52,402 bases of DNA from Sulfurimonas sp. (GTDB taxonomy: Bacteria; Campylobacterota; Campylobacteria; Campylobacterales; Sulfurimonadaceae): positions 1 to 52,402 of the forward strand of contig NZ_JACUTS010000006.1 of assembly GCF_014859695.1 (NCBI RefSeq). The letters run 5' to 3'. Both the position numbers and the translations under genes were made by a program. Every line of letters begins with the position of its first letter. The stretch's first letter is position 1. Below the pieces are notes generated by a model. The model worked only from the letters and a program-made list of their open reading frames with translations. It did no database searches and was not told the DNA's origin. This document shows positions 51,374 to 52,402 of this stretch, piece by piece.

Positions 51374-52402
51374 ATGAAATTTAGCAAAAAAATTGTAGTA
51401 AGCATCTTGCTGATTCAGATAGTGAGCTCTTTGGTTCATAGTTATTTGAACCATTATCAATACTTGAATGTACTCAAAACAACTATAGAGAAAAAAGAGT
51501 GTGACACAAACTATCTTGTTGGAACTATTTTTAACGAGCTAAGGGAAAAATATAGCAACTATGCAAAAGAGCTGCTCTTGGACCCAAAAATCTTAGATGC
51601 ATTTGCAAACGCAGATCGTCAAAAGTTATATCAGCTGAGTGAACCGATTTACAAAAGCTTAAAGAGAAGCGATAAATATCTTTATATTATGAACTTTTAT
51701 ACAACGGATACGCATGCTTTTTTACGCATGAACAAACCTGAGCAGTTCGGCGGCAACCTTCAAAGTTTTCGTAAGATGATAGTTAGAACCAATGAGACGA
51801 AAGAAGCGCAGTACGGGGTAGAATCAGGAAAACACGGACTCTTTTATAGGGTTATGTTTCCTGTCTTTAAAGATGGGGTGCATATAGGTGTATTTGAGTT
51901 TGGAGTGGATATAAAATATCTTATGTCGAGATTATCTATTTTAAATTTAAACACTCCTATGCTGCTCATAACCAAAAAAGCAGCAGCGCCGATGTATATG
52001 TATGATGAGAATGTAAATGATTACTTCGATGAATTTACAAATGAGTACGTGATACTGAAATTTGATACATCACGTGATAAAGATGTCTCGATTGCCGATG
52101 TTGTTGATAAGCAGATTATAGAGAAAAGCAGCTATATAGTAAAAATAGACTTTAGCGATTATCTGCTCTATCGCGGATATGCTCTGCAGGATTATAAAAA
52201 CTCCCCAATAGGTCATTTCGTCTTTATGGAGAAGATGGATTACTATATGGACACTATTGTCTTTGTTAGACGGGTATCTATCTTGACCACGGCACTTCTT
52301 CTAATAGTCATAATTCTTCTGCTCTATAAACTTATAAGCGATTATGCCAGAGAAATTATGATTCAAAAAGATATTTTAGATTATAGAACTCATTATGATT
52401 CA
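51374..52402 (+). CDS. Membrane sensor with periplasmic Cache-like domain, partial (probable GGDEF protein)
   Basis: An open frame of 343 codons that runs off the window. A first membrane segment (about 7-23, IVVSILLIQIVSSLVHS) is followed by a ~280-residue periplasmic domain with the dCache-like pattern LREKYSNYAKELLLDP, FYTTDTHAFLRMNKPEQFG and GLFYRVMFPVFKDGVHIGVFEFG. The second membrane segment is about 305-325 (VSILTTALLLIVIILLLYKLI). The visible end, KDILDYRTHYDS, is the usual lead-in to a GGDEF domain (HYDSLTGLxN), so a diguanylate cyclase is likely but not visible. No strong ribosome binding site precedes the ATG. Confidence 0.7.
   Translation, partial: MKFSKKIVVSILLIQIVSSLVHSYLNHYQYLNVLKTTIEKKECDTNYLVGTIFNELREKYSNYAKELLLDPKILDAFANADRQKLYQLSEPIYKSLKRSDKYLYIMNFYTTDTHAFLRMNKPEQFGGNLQSFRKMIVRTNETKEAQYGVESGKHGLFYRVMFPVFKDGVHIGVFEFGVDIKYLMSRLSILNLNTPMLLITKKAAAPMYMYDENVNDYFDEFTNEYVILKFDTSRDKDVSIADVVDKQIIEKSSYIVKIDFSDYLLYRGYALQDYKNSPIGHFVFMEKMDYYMDTIVFVRRVSILTTALLLIVIILLLYKLISDYAREIMIQKDILDYRTHYDS

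Noticed and set aside
1-52402. CRISPR arrays, tRNA or rRNA genes, insertion sequences, prophage or toxin-antitoxin loci
   Set aside because: I scanned the gaps (none exceeds about 160 bases outside the reinterpreted 39.8-40.1 kb region) and saw no spaced direct repeats, cloverleaf sequences, transposase or integrase motifs.

Overview
The window is AT-rich, gene-dense chromosomal DNA from a free-living Campylobacterota (Epsilonproteobacteria), most like Sulfurimonas. The evidence is gene content and order. The run DUF2018 / exported protein / polyprenyl synthase / hemA / proS ... hemC resembles the Helicobacter pylori HP0242-HP0237 neighbourhood as I recall it. The run HIT / pheS / pheT / aroA / ispH / rpsA / small membrane protein / serA resembles HP0404-HP0397. 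Promoters are mostly good TATAAT boxes without a clear -35. The species is inference. I saw no tRNA, rRNA, CRISPR array, insertion sequence or prophage.

Layout. 1-6.7 kb: end of a chemotaxis receptor, ftsY, a TlpA-like lipoprotein, 5-formyl-THF cyclo-ligase, RNase Y, a CDF metal exporter, cmoB, a hotdog thioesterase and a metallo-hydrolase. 6.7-10.6 kb: a structured intergenic region with a candidate small RNA, then nadE, a DegT aminotransferase, lpxK and argB. 10.6-20 kb: an MnmC2-like oxidoreductase facing a nine-gene operon joining haem synthesis (hemA, hemC), menaquinone synthesis (polyprenyl synthase, UbiD family), proS, fxsA and a Dsb-type oxidoreductase. 20-24 kb: a small cytochrome c, argH, an OsmC protein, an MltC-like transglycosylase and a HIT protein. 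24-33.5 kb: the pheST-aroA-ispH and rpsA-serA block. 33.5-39 kb: a tripartite RND efflux operon whose permease is encoded as two half-genes. 39-43.5 kb: a frameshifted HD-GYP gene, a small unknown, coaX, hisG, a methyltransferase and a REC-histidine kinase lacking the usual phospho-acceptor His. 43.5-52.4 kb: a phosphoesterase, a methyltransferase, a YceI protein, pdxA, pdxJ, an unreported 33-aa lipoprotein, a DUF255 protein, a CPA2 antiporter and the start of a Cache-type sensor.

Most of the window is conserved housekeeping. The unusual signals are: (1) a dispersed ~75-bp two-hairpin intergenic repeat with two good copies and one decayed copy, all between convergent genes, one of which encodes the C-terminal tail of PdxA; (2) the HD-GYP gene split at a TC/T simple-sequence tract; (3) the split RND permease whose second half has its own strong ribosome binding site; (4) a prolyl-tRNA synthetase without the editing insertion; (5) the His-to-Tyr H-box in the kinase; (6) a promoter-bearing palindrome followed by a rho-independent terminator upstream of nadE, with no gene between them. 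No clear new defence or mobile system was found.
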